From Rhizopus sp. PT2906 (taxonomy: Eukaryota > Mucoromycota > Mucoromycetes > Mucorales > Rhizopodaceae): DNA of 64,000 bases. The notes beneath the pieces were generated by a model. The model was not told where the DNA came from. It did no database searches and saw only the letters and a program-made list of their open reading frames with translations. Positions 23,456 through 33,723 of this stretch are shown here, piece by piece; position 1 is the stretch's first letter, and each line of letters starts with the position of its first letter. A program made the position numbers and the translations under genes. The stretch covers positions 25,584 through 89,583 of the forward strand of contig JAMYHX010000130.1 of NCBI GenBank assembly GCA_025529335.1, in the 5' to 3' direction.

Positions 23456-24604
23456 ATGGCTTCTTCCAAAGTAACAAAGAAAGTAACCAAGTCTTCCAAG
23501 AAGCAAGAACAGAAGCCTGTTGCTAAGAAGGTTGAAGAGTCCTCTGCTAGCAGCGAAAGCAGCAGCAGTGAAAGTGAAGCCAGCAGCTCTTCTGATGAAT
23601 CTGAGCAAGAACAAGAACAAGAACAATCAGAAGCCTCTGAAGCCTCTTCAGAGTCATCCTCCTCCTCTTCTGAGTCATCATCCTCCTCTTCTGAATCAGA
23701 ATCTGAAGATGAAGTTGAAGAAAAAGCTCAAGAGTCCAAGGAAGAAAGCTCTGAGTCATCTGATGAATCTTCAGATGAATCAAGCAGTGAAGAAGACAAG
23801 ATGGAAGAAGAGCCAAAGGAAGAATCTAAGGGTAAGAAGAGAAAGGCTGAAGAAGCTGAAGCTCCTGCTGCCAAAGCCGCCAAGAAGGAAAGCCTGTACA
23901 CTATCTGGGTTGGTGGATTGAACTACCAATCAACTTCTGAAACTGTCAGTGAATTCTTTAGCCAATTTGGCGAAGTAAAGGACGTTAGAATCAGATTGGA
24001 TGATGATACCGGAAAGAACCGTGGCTTCTGTCACGTTGACTTTGCTACTCAAGAAGCCAAGGATGCTGCATTAAAAGAAAACGATTTACAAATTGATGGC
24101 CGCCGTGTTCGTGTGGACGATGCTGATGGTTCCAGCCGTCAAAGAGTCAAGAAGGATGAAAACTACAGCAGCGCCACCAAGAAGGTGTTTGTTGCCAACC
24201 TCAACCGTGACCATGATGAGCAAACTCATCGCAATGCACTTACAGAAGCCTTTAGCAAGTTTGGTACCATCGTTGGTGACATCCGTATGCCCTATAACAG
24301 AGAATCAGGTCAATTGAAGGGTATAGCCTATGTTGAATTTGAAACTGTCGAACAAGCAGAAGCTGCTGTCAAGGAAATGAATGGTGTTGAGCTTAATGGT
24401 CGTCCTCTTCGTACCGATTTCTCTGGTGATAACGATCGTGCCCGTCTCAACTTTAACCGTGGATCTCAAGGTGACAGCCGAGGTGGTTTCCGTGGCGGTC
24501 GTGGCGGTCGTGGTGGCCGTGGTGGTCGTGGAGGACGCGGAGGTCGTGGTGGTCGTGATGATCGTGGTGGCCGTGGTGGTCGCGGTAGTTATACACGCTT
24601 CTAA
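23456..24604 (+). CDS. NSR1: Nucleolin-like nucleolar RNA-binding protein (Nsr1/Gar2)
   Basis: A nucleolar protein for rRNA processing and small-subunit assembly, 382 aa, intronless. The N-terminal 25 residues are Lys-rich. Long Ser/Glu tracts (about residues 28-125) follow, of the kind phosphorylated by casein kinase 2, then a basic KGKKRK signal near 126-131. RRM1 spans about 148-223 (RNP2 IWVGGL, RNP1 NRGFCHVDF) and RRM2 about 243-323 (VFVANL, LKGIAYVEF). The C-terminus (341-378) is an RGG box with many GGRGGR repeats, a target for arginine methylation. The ATG at 23456 precedes the MASSKVTKK start; an in-frame upstream codon at 23417 is part of the leader. Large antisense frames over this gene come from the Ser/Glu codon bias. 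Confidence 0.93.
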   Translation: MASSKVTKKVTKSSKKQEQKPVAKKVEESSASSESSSSESEASSSSDESEQEQEQEQSEASEASSESSSSSSESSSSSSESESEDEVEEKAQESKEESSESSDESSDESSSEEDKMEEEPKEESKGKKRKAEEAEAPAAKAAKKESLYTIWVGGLNYQSTSETVSEFFSQFGEVKDVRIRLDDDTGKNRGFCHVDFATQEAKDAALKENDLQIDGRRVRVDDADGSSRQRVKKDENYSSATKKVFVANLNRDHDEQTHRNALTEAFSKFGTIVGDIRMPYNRESGQLKGIAYVEFETVEQAEAAVKEMNGVELNGRPLRTDFSGDNDRARLNFNRGSQGDSRGGFRGGRGGRGGRGGRGGRGGRGGRDDRGGRGGRGSYTRF

Positions 24605-25380
24605 GTCGTTTAACTTCATGCTTCTTGTATTTCATATCATGCTTTCTCTTAGAAATATCATGCAAAATTTCAATTAGACAACTATTATAGTAATTATCAT
24701 ACAATAAATTTGATGTAAATATAAAATATATAAAAAAGGGCTGTCGTATGATGTTAAAGTTGCAGAATTCAAGGAGGTTAAACAGGTTGTTGGCATATAT
24801 ATAGATACATTCCTCTCAGTTCGATCCAATGGAAGAACTTATTGCATGACTACTCATTAGTACTTTATAAGTATACAAGAGTAGTTTTTTTGTTATAAAT
24901 ACATGTATAATTGATACAGTACAAAGGAAATACCTAAGCAAAGGTGCGGACTTGCTATGTCACAGTCATCAAAGCAAAAACATTTACAGTTGGTGGCCTC
25001 TGAAAACAACTAAAGAATTACTGTTCTCTTTGCCTTTGATATTATTCATTTTATAGCTAGCAAGATGTATGCATACTTAATCTCAAGTGTCCTCCCCCCT
25101 CCTCGTAAAATCAGCTTAACAAAGCAAATCTGTCATATGACTTGCGTTTTTTCTAAGAATGATAGTTGATCCAATGTAATGCATGCAAACGTAGATAGCT
25201 TATAACAGTACAAATTAAAAAAAGAAGTATGTCAAAATAAGAACAAGGACATGCAAAGTTTAAAAGTAGGACAAGTACAGCTGCTTAATTTGCATCTTAT
25301 GACCAAGAAGGTTAAAGCTTTTATTGTTCAATAAATATTAAATGATTAGGAAAAGGGGAGAGCTCTTTATGCACAATGTG
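24605..25380. other. Intergenic 0.8 kb
   Basis: Tail-to-tail region between NSR1 and the small membrane protein gene. AATAAA-type signals appear on the plus strand at about 24700-24710 and near 25332. No other gene is seen. Confidence 0.5.
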
Positions 25381-25611
25381 TTATGAATAAATAGTAAATT
25401 TATCCGATAAGGAATAGTAAAGGTAAAGTGGTAGACAAATGATGAACCCTTCAAATGGGAAGACGCACATCAGTAGAGTCCAAACAAATTTAAAGGCCAG
25501 AGACCTTGACGACATGACTGTATTGTATGTTGTGATTATATCAAATAATAGAATAAGTATTCCTAATAGTAGTTGCGATTGACCACTTGTAAGTTGATAG
25601 TTCGTCTTCAT
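25381..25611 (-). CDS. Small two-helix membrane protein, PLDc_N-like
   Basis: A 76-aa protein with two hydrophobic helices, LLLGILILLFDIITTYNTV and FVWTLLMCVFPFEGFIICLP, and a short polar loop MSSRSLAFK between them. The pattern (helix ending in LDI/FDI, an R-S-x-x-x-K loop, then W-x-L...P-x-x-G-x-I-x-x-L) resembles the PLDc_N module found in cardiolipin synthases and small stand-alone membrane proteins. The ATG at 25611 directly follows a T-rich stretch ending ACAG on the minus strand, so a 5' UTR intron or an upstream coding exon is possible. Function unknown. The resemblance is from memory and moderate. Confidence 0.5.
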   Translation of the reverse strand: MKTNYQLTSGQSQLLLGILILLFDIITTYNTVMSSRSLAFKFVWTLLMCVFPFEGFIICLPLYLYYSLSDKFTIYS

Positions 25612-25721
25612 GCTGTAAAAAATATATGGAAAAAAAAAAGAGAGAAAAGGAAAAGGAGGGAAAAGGGGGCGTATTTACTTGATTCTTTACAAATACTTTA
25701 CAAAATATATGCGTGTAACAA

Positions 25722-26973
25722 TTAAAAGGAATCACTTAGCAATATCCTCAAACCTTTTTGAGGTAACCATGCTTGATTCATTTCTGGATTGGATATTCTT
25801 TTTCTAATGATTCGGTGCTTATATAATTCGTTATTATCTACAAAGGTTTTCTTTCTTTTTTCTACTGTAGTAGTAGTAGTAGTAGTATTAGTAATTGTTG
25901 TTGTTGTTGTGGCATTGACTGTATTAATAGGCTTATTAGTTTTAGTAGGTGTGGTTGCATGTGATTCGCTTGATTTCTTGGTATCGGCTGTGATTGACTT
26001 TCGTGGCTTTCGCTGTAAAGATTGAATGGCTTCTTCTAGCATCTCACTATATTCACGTATTCTTTCAGCTACATCAATAACATTTCCTTGTTGTTGTCTT
26101 TGATAATTAGCAATCGAGGTTAATCTCCACCTTAATTGCCCTGTTTCATAAACCACCTGATGCATATTTATATTTATATCCTGATTTTTTCTGTTTAAAA
26201 AATCGACTTACATTAGCTAGATTAGAGTGAATGTTTTTCATTTCTCTGGTTGCATAGACGTCAGTTTCCTTTTGTTTGTTGACAGCTCTTTCAAGCAGTA
26301 CTTGAAGATTAACATTCACTTCCTGCGTTGCTGTTATATCTTCTTCAATTTCCTCTATATAATTATTATATAAGAAAAAAAAAACATCGTCATTCATTCG
26401 TCAATACTACTTACGAACTCTGTTTTTTGATACATTCTATTGAATACATTAGTCTCTGATTAAATTATATCAAAGCTTTACAACTTACAAGGTCTACTTC
26501 CATGCCATCCATTTGTCTTGCTAAACCATTTAATTCATTTTTAAACTTGATGATGTCCTTTTTTATCTGATACAGCTCTCTTAATAATTGGTTCTTTTCT
26601 CTAGAGTCTTCCATAGACTGACTACTGGCTTTAGTAGTACTTGAACTAGATCTACTGAGGGGTGTAGAATAGGATGTACAAAGCTGTAAAAAAAAGATAT
26701 GAATACATGATTATCATGCAGTAACAATTAGCTTACTTTGACTGGGTAGTTGTCAATAATATGTTGATAATCTATTCAAATGTGAGTTATTTATATATAA
26801 AATTGTATGAGTGTAATATGCACCATTTATCGCCCAGTGATTGTAATATATTGAGTCCGAATTCCCATCGTATAACATTTGCTGCAGTGCATAAAGCTGA
26901 GTTATTTTTAATATACTTTATATCAACAATATAATACCTCGCCATTCTTTTCAAGATCCATATAGTGTTTCAT
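25722..26973 (-). CDS. Coiled-coil protein, uncharacterised, 312 aa
   Basis: I do not recognise this protein. Seven exons join in consistent phase: 26973-26938, 26896-26824, 26771-26737, 26683-26489, 26436-26415, 26354-26212, 26156-25722. The centre (about residues 70-210) is a run of heptad-like helices, for example NQLLRELYQIKKDIIKF, EIEEDITATQEVN and NLQVLLERAVNKQ, so a coiled coil is likely. A second helical block around RIREYSEMLEEAIQSLQ follows, then a Thr-rich low-complexity linker and a basic tail. The exon at 26436-26415 is only 22 bp; I chose it because the intron before it then contains a GACTAAT branch site and the frame holds. In exon 2 a different reading frame also looks protein-like, so the first 40 residues are less certain. 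Confidence 0.6.
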
Positions 26974-27888
26974 CAATGAAGAAAAAAAAAAGGAAAGAAA
27001 AAGGAAAAAAGGGGGTACTGACAGTAAGAAAGCGTAATAAAAAAGGATAGAAGAGGGTATGACTTGTGTATAAAAAAGGAAAAGTAAGTTACAAAAAACG
27101 AGCTGCCTAATTGTGGAAATAATTAGAAAAGAAGCAATAAAAAAAAAAAGAGGTGATTCCTTTTTATTATTCATCGGCGTTCCTGAACTGACAGATTGAA
27201 TATAAAGGAGATTGAAATAGCTCACATGTACACCCTCTCATCCTTACCCCTCTCTCTCTCTCTCTCTCTTTTTCGCACCCCTCTCTCCTGTCTCCATATG
27301 CACCAAAATAGTCAATTGTATGTTTGAATAAAGCATTTCATCTCCTTTTTTTAATGACGTGTCCAAGCAATAATAACAACGTATTATTTTGACGTCATGT
27401 TTTTAGCATTGATGACACCAGTTGGCTTCTTCCTCTAAAGTATATCATTATTATCTACACCAATTGATCCCACGAATTCATCAAGAAACTCCTTTTAGAC
27501 CAAAAAAAAAAATGAGAATTGTGTACACAATTGCGTAACCAGAATAAAGATAATGCATCACAATTGTTGTATAAATAAACTTATCCAACACCTCATTACT
27601 CGTCATTTGTGATAAACAGGTTCTATATTCTATTTTGGTGCATGTGGGCTGTAACTTGTTACTTTTATTCAAAAGTCACTCTGATCAAGATATTGAGCTC
27701 ACTTGACTCTTTCCATTTATATAAGTTATTTATCACAAGATCGCATGCTTATTTGTTTATTCTTAAAGCCACCGAACAAAGAGAAACCAAAATACATCCT
27801 TTAACAAATGCACGATATGTTGAGTAAGACCGCCCAAGAAAGAAAGCAAGGGTGGGTGTGAATTTTTTCTTTTTCTTTTTTTACTATT
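26974..27888. other. Divergent intergenic region, 0.9 kb
   Basis: It separates two divergent genes. It has a CT microsatellite at about 27249-27268, paired TGACGT-type CRE sites (about 27354-27359 and 27391-27396), and pyrimidine-rich DNA at 27857-27885 just before the Sel1 ATG. The ORFs at 27481-27827 look random. Confidence 0.45.
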
Positions 27889-29330
27889 ATGTCAGGACAA
27901 CAAGTATTTTTCAATATCCTGCGCCCTGTTTTTACTCGACGTGGCATTGTTTTAAACATTGCAAGACGTTATGCAAGCAAAAAGAAATTAGAAGCATCTA
28001 TGGGCGGTATATTCGAGCCCTTTCTAAGTAACACGCTGTATGCGTTATTATTTATGTTTGATATCAGGGCTCTAATGGCATAATAAGTGATTCAACAGGG
28101 CAACAAGACATTTCACCAAAGCAATGGCTGTCCAAGAAAACTGTTCAAGGTAGAGTTTTTTAAATGATTTTACTGTATATAAACTTACAATGTCAAACTG
28201 GGGGGAGGAATAGATCTTTTACCTGATCAACATCAACTTGAACTATTAATTCAGCATAAGCAGATTCATCTCGCCATCGAAAAGCAACAAGCACTTGTAA
28301 AACATGTACTTGATCACATAGCAAATGATACACCTGTTGATACAGATCAAGTATTGGATTGTAAGAAAGAAGCAAACAAAAAAGAAACATTAGCTAAACT
28401 TTGATTATTTTTTTTTAAAAAAAAGTGGTTGACAAGGATGTGTCCCAGCTTGTATCGTTTGGAAATATTGTCTTAAAGATGTCGCAGTGTAATATATAGA
28501 AAAAAAAAACATAAATATCATATCTAATTTGTGCCTTTCTAGATGGCGCACCGGTCGCACTGGAACTGTATAGAATAGCCATGGAAAAGGGAGACGATAG
28601 AGGCGCCTTTAGTTATGCCAACATGATTTATCGAGGATATCGCGGTACGCCCAAGAATGAAGAGAGAGGTGTTCAGATCATGTCCCAACTCGCTCAAAAG
28701 GGCCACCCTTACGCACAAATGAACCTGGCAGCCATCATCATGCGTACACAACCAAGTCGCGTTGATGCAGCTATCCAGCTCTATGAGCTTGCTGGCCAAG
28801 CAGGCGTGGATAGCGCCTACACAGAGCTCGGTCGAATGTATCGACACGGATTTGGTATTCATCAAGACCACGTCAAGGCTGTTGAGTATTTCAAACAGGG
28901 TGCACAATCTGGGAATCCTCAGTGTAACTTTATGCTCGGCGTATACCATTCTTCAAACTTGATCGGCGAGCCCGATCAGCAAAAGGCGTTCAAGTATTTT
29001 CAAAAGGCAGCTGTCAAGGGTATGCCCGAGGCACAGTACAATGTGGGCCTCCGGTTTCTCAGAGGACATGGCGTGGAAGTAAATCACTTTAATGCAGCAG
29101 AATTCTTTCGAATGGCAGCCCTCCAAGGGTTTCAGCTGGCTCAAATTAATTTAGCAGGCATGTATACCGAAGGTCGAGGCGTCAAGAAGGACCTTGAGGA
29201 GGCACGTAAATGGCTAGAAAAGGCATCTGCTTCTGGAGGGAAAATCGGGAAAGATGCTCAAAAGCGTATCGAAGAGCTCGATCAAATAGAAGGCAAAAAG
29301 AAAAACAATGATAGATGCAACATCATGTAA
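27889..29330 (+). CDS. Sel1-repeat (TPR-like) protein with mitochondrial-type N-terminus
   Basis: A scaffold-type solenoid protein of 388 aa. Exons: 27889-28006, 28099-28149, 28214-28360, 28426-28488, 28543-29330. The first 35 residues are Arg/Lys-rich and lack acids until LEAS (VFTRRGIVLNIARRYASKKK), which fits a mitochondrial presequence. From about residue 130 there are at least five Sel1 repeats, with signatures such as GRMYRHGFGIHQDHVKAVEYF and GLRFLRGHGVEVNHFNAAEFF, and one with AGMYTEGRGVKKDLEEARKWL. The first intron must use the acceptor at 28098; the nearer AG at 28066-28067 leads to a stop. Intron 3 ends in T9A8G. The C-terminus is CNIM, formally a CaaX-like box. The stop lies 5 bp from the convergent RidA stop. 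Exact partner unknown. Confidence 0.82.
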
Positions 29331-29335
29331 CACAT

Positions 29336-29947
29336 TTAATTGGTCAAAGCAACACATTCAATTTCAACATCAACATCCTTTGGAAGACGAGCAACTTGAA
29401 CAGCAGAACGAGCAGGCTTGTGGCTAGAGAAGAACTATGTACAGATATATAAGAATAAACATTATAAAAAACACAAGTACACTCACATGGCCATAGACTT
29501 CGTTCATGGCAACAAAGTCATTCATATCCTTGAGGAAAACAGTTGTCTTGACTACCTTGTCAAGACTGGAGCCGGAAGCTTTCAAGACAGTTTCGAGATT
29601 CTTGAGAACTTGTTCAGTCTGTTCCTTGATTCCACCTTTTACAATATCGCCTGATGTCATCGCAGTGAGCCATGTGTATATGTGTAGGTTAATAAAGTGC
29701 TTACCAGTAGCAGGGTCAAGAGCGATTTGACCAGAGGTATAGACAAGGTTATTGACCTTGACAGCGTGGGCTGTTTATTTATACGTATGTTAGTAACATT
29801 TACAAATATACGCGTCAATATGTATTAACTTACAGTAAGGACCAAGAGCAGCAGGAGCGTTATCAGCGTCTATTAGTTAATCGCATCTTTAATATATACC
29901 GTTTACTGTTATCATCAGGATAACTTACTAACAGGAGTGACAGACAT
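29336..29947 (-). CDS. RidA/YjgF/Mmf1-type enamine/imine deaminase
   Basis: A 127-aa member of the RidA family, which hydrolyses reactive 2-aminoacrylate and related imines made by PLP enzymes and in fungi helps isoleucine metabolism and mitochondrial maintenance. Five exons: 29947-29929, 29869-29834, 29770-29705, 29650-29487, 29434-29336. The start MSVTPVNADNAPAALGPYSHAV matches the APAAIGPYSQA signature. The conserved YTSGQIALDPATG, then NLETVLKASGSSLDKVVKTTVFL, and the active-site Arg in KPARSAVQVARLPKDVDVEIECVA are all present. No presequence precedes the domain, so this is more like the cytosolic Hmf1 form. Introns are about 50-65 bp. It converges on the Sel1 gene with only 5 bp between stops, so the transcripts must overlap. 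Confidence 0.95.
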
Positions 29948-30359
29948 TGTTGATAAAAGAAAAAGAAAAAAAGAGAAAGAGATGGATTTTAAAAAGCAAA
30001 CAAATGATTGGACAACAAAGCAGATGAGAAAATATTGCAATAGTTGTATCTGTAAAAGCGCGATGTTTGAAAAATTGTCAAGGAAAAAAGAAAAAACAGA
30101 CATTATCAACCAAGAAAACATGTCGAAAGTTGATATCAAAGACAAGTTTGCTTTTGTCTAAAGCTGTAAAGCCAATAACATGAATCACATGAAGAAAAAA
30201 TATTGCTGCAATGAATGTAAAGAGAAGGCCATTTTACTGTCTACGTCAGTGGTAGGAGGTGACCTAATTTATTACAGTTATAAGATAAAGGAAGTGATGG
30301 AGAAAGGTCAGTTACATTACGATATCGAAAAAAAAAAATGAGAGTTGTAAAGCAGGTTT
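29948..30359. other. RidA upstream region and left flank of the mariner relic
   Basis: A-rich on the plus strand. It contains the RidA promoter. I looked for a left terminal inverted repeat of the neighbouring mariner element here and found only a weak candidate around 30230-30250. Confidence 0.4.
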
Positions 30360-31500
30360 TGGATTTTTATTGTCTTAGTATTTGGTGGGTCCACCGCGAG
30401 CTTTTATGACATCTTTGACTCTCTTTGACATGGAATCGATCAAATTGTTAATGGTTTCTGGAGTAAACTCCCTCCAAACACTCTCCAAAACAACTTTCAT
30501 TGCTTGCGGTCTTCTTGTATGAGTGCATAAAGCATTTATTCTCTTCTTCATAATGCTCCACAGATTTTTCATCGGATATAAATCCGGCGATTGTGCTGGC
30601 CAGGACATCTTGTTTATGCCCTTTGTTTTCCTCCATTCGGCAGCAATTTTCGCTCTATGGATGGGTGCGCCATCTTCCATGAGCACAGGACTATCTAGAC
30701 TTTTGTAAAAGTCTAGTAATACTGGTTCATAGACCTGGTTTATGAAGTCGGCACTTGTCCTCATGCCTTTCTTCATAAAGACAAGCTTCAACTTCTTTCC
30801 ACCAGCTATGGCGCCCAAAACCATGATAGAAGTTCTGCCACTTTTGAAGGCTGGCTCCAGGCATTCTTTGTTGTATTTTTTTCCAGTGTCTTGCGCCATA
30901 CTCTGGGCTACGAGAACAGCCTACCGATTTCAAAACTCAACACGTCTGTTCAGGTCACCTTTCGCCAGTTGTCTACTGTCCAGTGTTCATGGTTTTTAGC
31001 AAAAATATACTTTGCTTTTTGTTGCTTCTCATTTAAAAATGGCTTTTTGACAACGACACGAGAAGCATAGCCAAGTTTTCTGAGTTCTTTGCATATTGTG
31101 TCTTCACAAGCCTTGGTGCTGATCAGCTGTCCAATTTCCTTAAGAGTAGCGCGGCGGTTTGCTCGTACTACTCTTCCCAGCTTTCTTCTTTTCCTATCGT
31201 TGAAGATAAGAGGTCTTCCAGGCTTTGGTTTCATCTCTACAGTTCCATTTTTCTTCCATTGTTGATAGACTTGACGTACGGTTCTTTCTGGAATGTTTTC
31301 CTCAACGGCAATTTGTGCTGCCGAGATGCCATCGCAGCGTCTGGTAATAATTTTTTCTTTTTGAGACAAAGTTAAGTCATTTTATGTGTTTATAAGAGAA
31401 AATGTATATGAAAGTATCATCTTATTCATCGAGCATCTTTCAAAAAAAAAAAAAAAAACTGATTTCCAAAAACAGCAAAGACTTCTGTTCGGGCACTGTA
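30360..31500 (-). mobile_element. Inactive Tc1/mariner element (DD34E type)
   Basis: About 1.1 kb occupied by a broken transposase gene plus what looks like one terminal repeat. The right terminus candidate is at 31480-31498: reading inward on the minus strand it begins CAGTGCCCGAACAGAAGTC and is bordered by a TA dinucleotide (31499-31500), which fits Tc1-type TA targets. I could not find a matching left terminal repeat, so the left edge is set just beyond the transposase stop. The size is near the usual 1.3 kb. Confidence 0.7.
30375..31369 (-). pseudogene. Tc1/mariner transposase pseudogene
   Basis: The 5' part (31369-30950) encodes a helix-turn-helix DNA-binding half: QIAVEENIPERTVRQVYQQW, then GRPLIFNDRKRRKLGRVVRA and the HWTVDNW catalytic-domain start. 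The catalytic half continues in 30899-30375 (VLGAIAGGKKLKLVF, LMEDGAPIHRA, WPAQSPDLYPMKNLW). Breaks: a TGA where W is expected (30950-30952), a TAG (30908-30910), a frameshift at about 30885, and Lys (codon 30567-30569) in place of the third catalytic Glu. From the second Asp to that position there are exactly 34 residues, so the family is DD34E. No active protein can come from this copy. Confidence 0.88.
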
Positions 31501-31508
31501 CAGTTTGA

Positions 31509-31955
31509 TGGACATTGCTTCTTCATGCACTTCAGAAGAATACATTTCTCCACCACGCCAAGTCACCCCTCAAAAAGGATTCTTCTCGCCCTCCAGTGGA
31601 AACAAGCGAACAAGGGCTATGTTTGAGGCTGATGATTCTGAAAAAATAAAACGAATTTGTATTTTATTGTCATTAGTTTAAAACTACGAATAAAAAATCG
31701 CGGTTCAAAGAGCATTGACCACATCTGGAGTCAAAATGGAGGCAATTGTACGATTTTCTTCTTTGTAGAATTGAATTTTTTTACAGGTAAGAAGTTTGAA
31801 CATAAACCTGTAATTCTCCTTGCCTGAGTTCTCTTCTTATTTCGTCCGAAAAAATATAAGCATAATAATGACTGAGTTTTAATTTTACTTTAGTCTTAAA
31901 AAAACTGTACAGTTAAAAACGAAAAGTGATTTTCCCAAACTTTTTAAATCACCGA
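31509..31955. repeat. Dispersed repeat, copy B fragment, with a short open frame
   Basis: Segments 31660-31746 and 31833-31945 are similar to the two ends of the 21-23 kb repeat. Directly upstream, in the plus strand, an ATG at 31509 opens a frame of about 57 codons (SPPRQVTPQKGFFSPSSGNK, then RTRAMFEADDSEK). It is Ser/Pro/Lys-rich and looks like the start of a real protein, but it stops at about 31680. No family is recognised. It lies immediately outside the mariner TA site. Confidence 0.45.
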
Positions 31956-32013
31956 CAATAGATTCAAAATCCGACATAGCCAACCACAATGACGGTATAA
32001 AATAAATAATGAT

Positions 32014-33170
32014 TTATGCCCATACTTTAAGAAAGCTATCCCAACTACCTGTACATAGCGCCATACCATCTTTGGATACCCCAAGACATGAGACTCTATT
32101 GTCGTGTCCGGATAGAATGCCTACACGGTCACCCTTGAGTGTATCCCAGACATGTGTACTGTAATCATCGTAACCACCGAATAAGAGTCTCCCAGAAGCG
32201 GAGAATGCCACAGAGGTAATGCCGTGTAGAATGTCTTCTTTGGCATATGTATTTAATTCTCTGTCTGCCCGTAAGTCAAATAGACGACAACTTGCATCGT
32301 CAGATCCTGTACCAATAGCCATACCATTAGGGAAAAACCTACAAGTGATGTTAGCTTGATGCTGTATTATTCATACTATCATCTGAAATATACATTACTG
32401 TACAGAGTTGATATCACTTTCATGGCCAAGGAAGGTCTGCACACACTTTCTCATTCTGATATCCCAAATCTTGGCAGTTGAATCGCACGCACCCGAAACA
32501 AAAATATTTGGATCTGAAGGACTGATGGACACACTCATCACGTCACCTTGGTGGTCAGTAAATTCATGCGTCTTCACACCTGCATCAATATCCCACAGGA
32601 AACAAGTCATGTCACCTGAGCTAGTCAAGATATGGCGGTCATCTAAGAATCGACAACAACTAAGATATCCAACATGAGCAGATAATTCTCTGGCCGGTCG
32701 ATTAGGTCCATCGCGCGAGTTGAGGTTGTAAATTGAACAGATATTGTCGAGACCACCACAGGCAACAAAGTTACCAGAAGGTGAGTAAGCTGTCGTCATA
32801 ACCCACGCAGACCGAAGTGGAATACAGTGTACTTTATTGGTCGAATATGCGTTCCAGACAATGAGTTTCCCGTCCTGTGAGGCTGATACAAGATGTTGAC
32901 TGTCATTAGACCAATGCATAGCATATATTTTGGCTAAATGTCCACGTAAATTGCGTCTCACTTTCATTACAAGTCTAGGTAATGACTCAATATCCTGTGC
33001 CATTTTTTTCACTAACATATAAATATTAGTCTTTTACATAAATATCACTTTTTTTTTCACTCCTTACAAGTTGTATCAGCCAATGCTTCCTTTCTTTGCT
33101 TTATTCTCTCTTTTAAAATATCGGCTTCTCTACGAGCAGCTGTAATTCTATCCGAAATGTCGTCTTGCAT
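32014..33170 (-). CDS. Heterotrimeric G-protein beta subunit
   Basis: A seven-bladed WD40 G-beta of 346 aa, which pairs with a G-gamma at the plasma membrane in pheromone, nutrient or growth signalling. Exons: 33170-33068, 33011-32399, 32338-32014. The N-terminal helix (DRITAARREADILKERIKQRKE) is the usual coiled coil for G-gamma. Then come LRGHLAKIYAMHWSND, the blade with WVMTTAYSPSGNFVACGGLDN, GDVMSVSISP and the highly conserved SDDASCRLFDLRADRELNTY. The end CTGSWDSFLKVWA is the standard G-beta C-terminus. All exon phases agree. Mucoromycetes have several G-beta paralogues, and I cannot say which this is. Confidence 0.95.
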
Positions 33171-33723
33171 TTTGGTTATAGAGAGAAAAGAAGAGAGAGG
33201 GGAAGAGAGGGAAAAAAGAGAAAAGATGGCTGCTTTTAAATTTAAAAATTAGCAATGTCAAATTTAACCTTTGTGTTCCTTGAATTGTGGATTATATAAT
33301 GTATGGTTTGTTTAAATACAGATCAAAGGAAGGAGACAGGGGGAGGTCTTATTTCTCCAATTGAATGGAGAATGATAACAGATGATTCCCTCTCCTCTTT
33401 AATCCATTTTATTAAGAAAAAGGTAAAATGATCAATCATAGTTTTTAAGCTGTAAACTCAGTCCTTGTATATCTCTTTTTACATTCAAAGGTCCCAGCCT
33501 TGAAAAATCCAAAATCTATAAGTAAATTTGAAATGCGCCTTCTTTCCAAAAAAAGATGATACGCACATTTTGTTAGGGTCTATTCTACTTGTCTAAATGT
33601 TTGTTAACTCAAGGGTTGCCTGGAGCACAAACAAAAAAAAACAAATAAAAAACAAATAAAAGATTTCCATTGATTGGCAGTGTTTCTGATTTCGAATAAA
33701 TTGGGAATAAAGTGTACACAACT
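33171..33723. other. G-beta promoter and MEMO1 3' side
   Basis: Contains a GA-rich stretch at 33178-33230 (on the minus strand, a CT-rich leader just upstream of the G-beta ATG) and an A-rich stretch at 33630-33665. No gene is seen. Confidence 0.45.

Noticed and set aside
23520..24704. Long frames in other phases and antisense over NSR1 (Leu/Lys-rich and Thr/His-rich)
   Set aside because: They arise from Ser/Glu and RGG repeat codons of NSR1 and are pure low complexity.
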